Shown in pieces: positions 39,605-39,917 of a stretch of 39,917 nucleotides of DNA. The notes under the pieces are model-generated. The model saw only the letters and a program-made list of their open reading frames with translations, was not told the DNA's origin and searched no databases. How positions within the stretch are numbered: the first letter of the stretch is position 1; each line of letters starts with the position of its first letter. The DNA lies in NCBI GenBank assembly GCA_964453525.1, contig CAYVOV010000027.1, positions 1-39,917 of the forward strand, given 5' to 3'. The translations under genes and the position numbers were made by a program. The DNA comes from CAYVOV01 sp964453525 (lineage in GTDB: Bacteria; Chloroflexota; Dehalococcoidia; Dehalococcoidales; UBA2162).

Positions 39605-39668
39605 TAACATCGGGATGTTTGTCCACTCATGAGTACTCGTGGGCAATTCCTTTTAGCTTCAGAATTTA
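39605..39668 (+). repeat. Family-1 65-bp repeat, copy E
   Basis: TAACATCGGGATGTTTGTCC, ACTCATGAGTACTCGTGGGC, AATTCCTTTTAGCTTCAGAA. As RNA, GUCCAC pairs with GUGGGC and GGGAU with AUUCC, giving a two-part hairpin followed by UUUU. Confidence 0.88.
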
Positions 39669-39786
39669 ATGTAATTTTCAGTTAGTTGCACAATTTGACA
39701 TATAGTCTGACACGGATTAAACTGAACAATCTTTAACTTAATAATTTCTTAACCATCCCCGACTCTCCCCTTAAAAGGAGGTTCAT

Positions 39787-39864
39787 ATGGTAAATAATGG
39801 TGCTGGCTCCGATAGCGGTGGCGAGTACCTTTTTTTTTATCCGAATCTTTTAATCGGGAGGTAA
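39787..39864 (+). CDS. Possible 25-residue leader peptide
   Basis: AAAAGGAGG stands 6 bases before the ATG. The product reads MVNNGAGSDSGGEYLFFYPN then LLIGR. Its codons cover a terminator-like hairpin with nine T residues (39799-39838), and it ends 4 bases before the next gene's start, overlapping that gene's GGGAGG site. The layout recalls an attenuator leader. Confidence 0.4.
   Translation: MVNNGAGSDSGGEYLFFYPNLLIGR
39799..39838 (+). terminator. Terminator/attenuator hairpin inside the leader ORF
   Basis: GGTGCTGGCT and GGCGAGTACC pair with one G:U and one G:G mismatch, followed by nine T (39830-39838). This resembles an intrinsic terminator placed before the downstream gene. Confidence 0.55.
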
Positions 39865-39868
39865 TACG

Positions 39869-39917
39869 ATGTACGCAGAGGTTATAAAGTTCAAGGTGAA
39901 ATCCGGTCGTGAAGACG
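39869..39917 (+). CDS. Start of a gene cut by the window end (possible ABM-domain protein)
   Basis: ATG after CGGGAGG; the visible part is MYAEVIKFKVKSGREDE-like (MYAEVIKFKVKSGRED). The strand pattern VIKFKVKSGRED is common at the start of antibiotic-biosynthesis-monooxygenase-like small enzymes, but 16 residues are too few to be sure. Confidence 0.5.
   Translation, partial: MYAEVIKFKVKSGRED

Noticed and set aside
10455..39668. CRISPR array
   Set aside because: The 65-bp repeats are kilobases apart, lie between genes and have no regular spacers or cas genes.

Overview
The window looks like a piece of an anaerobic bacterial chromosome, most likely Chloroflexota of the Dehalococcoidia type. 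That is an inference from gene content: MalT-like LuxR regulators, tiny DUF5679 zinc ribbons, a tungsten-type aldehyde:ferredoxin oxidoreductase with a polyferredoxin, UGSC-family and pRiA4b ORF-3-like proteins. No rRNA or other phylogenetic marker is present. Genes are short operons on both strands, separated by long non-coding gaps full of relics: three insertion sequences, tRNA 3' fragments, broken genes and two families of small palindromic repeats.

Layout. 1-780: right end of an IS3-family element, followed by a serine-protease remnant. 1.4-4.5 kb: B12-type radical SAM protein, lipid kinase, cold-shock protein and DUF5679 zinc ribbon. 4.6-8.3 kb: a decayed MalT-like regulator and an intact ketopantoate-reductase-family gene, preceded by near-identical promoters. 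8.4-11.7 kb: tRNA-Lys relic, an IS1182-family element inserted in the loop of a palindromic repeat, and an Fe-S HhH DNA glycosylase. 11.7-15.2 kb: a ketopantoate-reductase-family gene broken by one stop codon, a methyltransferase, a pRiA4b-like protein and a winged-helix protein. 15.9-17.8 kb: a divergent HTH regulator facing a three-gene operon that contains a proteasome-like (Ntn) threonine hydrolase, then a second DUF5679 gene. 18.1-19.8 kb: a UGSC-family protein whose gene is interrupted by one in-frame TGA with a SECIS-like hairpin, so it probably encodes a selenoprotein. 20.3-25.7 kb: an intact MalT-like regulator followed by a membrane protein, a small conserved protein and an ABC-2 exporter. 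26.1-30.0 kb: a minus-strand operon of ferredoxin, aldehyde:ferredoxin oxidoreductase, MBL-fold hydrolase and CBS-like protein behind a clear sigma-70 promoter. 30.5-33.3 kb: small unknown proteins, a metallopeptidase and a 390-residue unknown protein behind a long structured leader. 33.6-37.1 kb: AT-rich small membrane-protein genes separated by copies of a 65-bp repeat, ending in a complete IS1595-family transposon (8-bp target duplication) that carries a passenger membrane protein. 37.3-39.9 kb: an MFS transporter, a methyltransferase and a leader/attenuator before a truncated gene.

How it fits together. The metabolic content points to anaerobic redox chemistry (AOR plus polyferredoxin, probable selenoprotein) with regulated export (MalT-like regulator plus ABC-2). 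The most unusual content is (i) the probable selenocysteine codon in the UGSC protein, (ii) the Ntn-hydrolase cassette with its palindromic operator, and (iii) two undescribed intergenic repeat families. Family 1 is about 65 bp (six copies plus one fragment). Family 2 is about 24 bp (five copies). Both lie beside tRNA 3' relics and both have been hit by insertion sequences.
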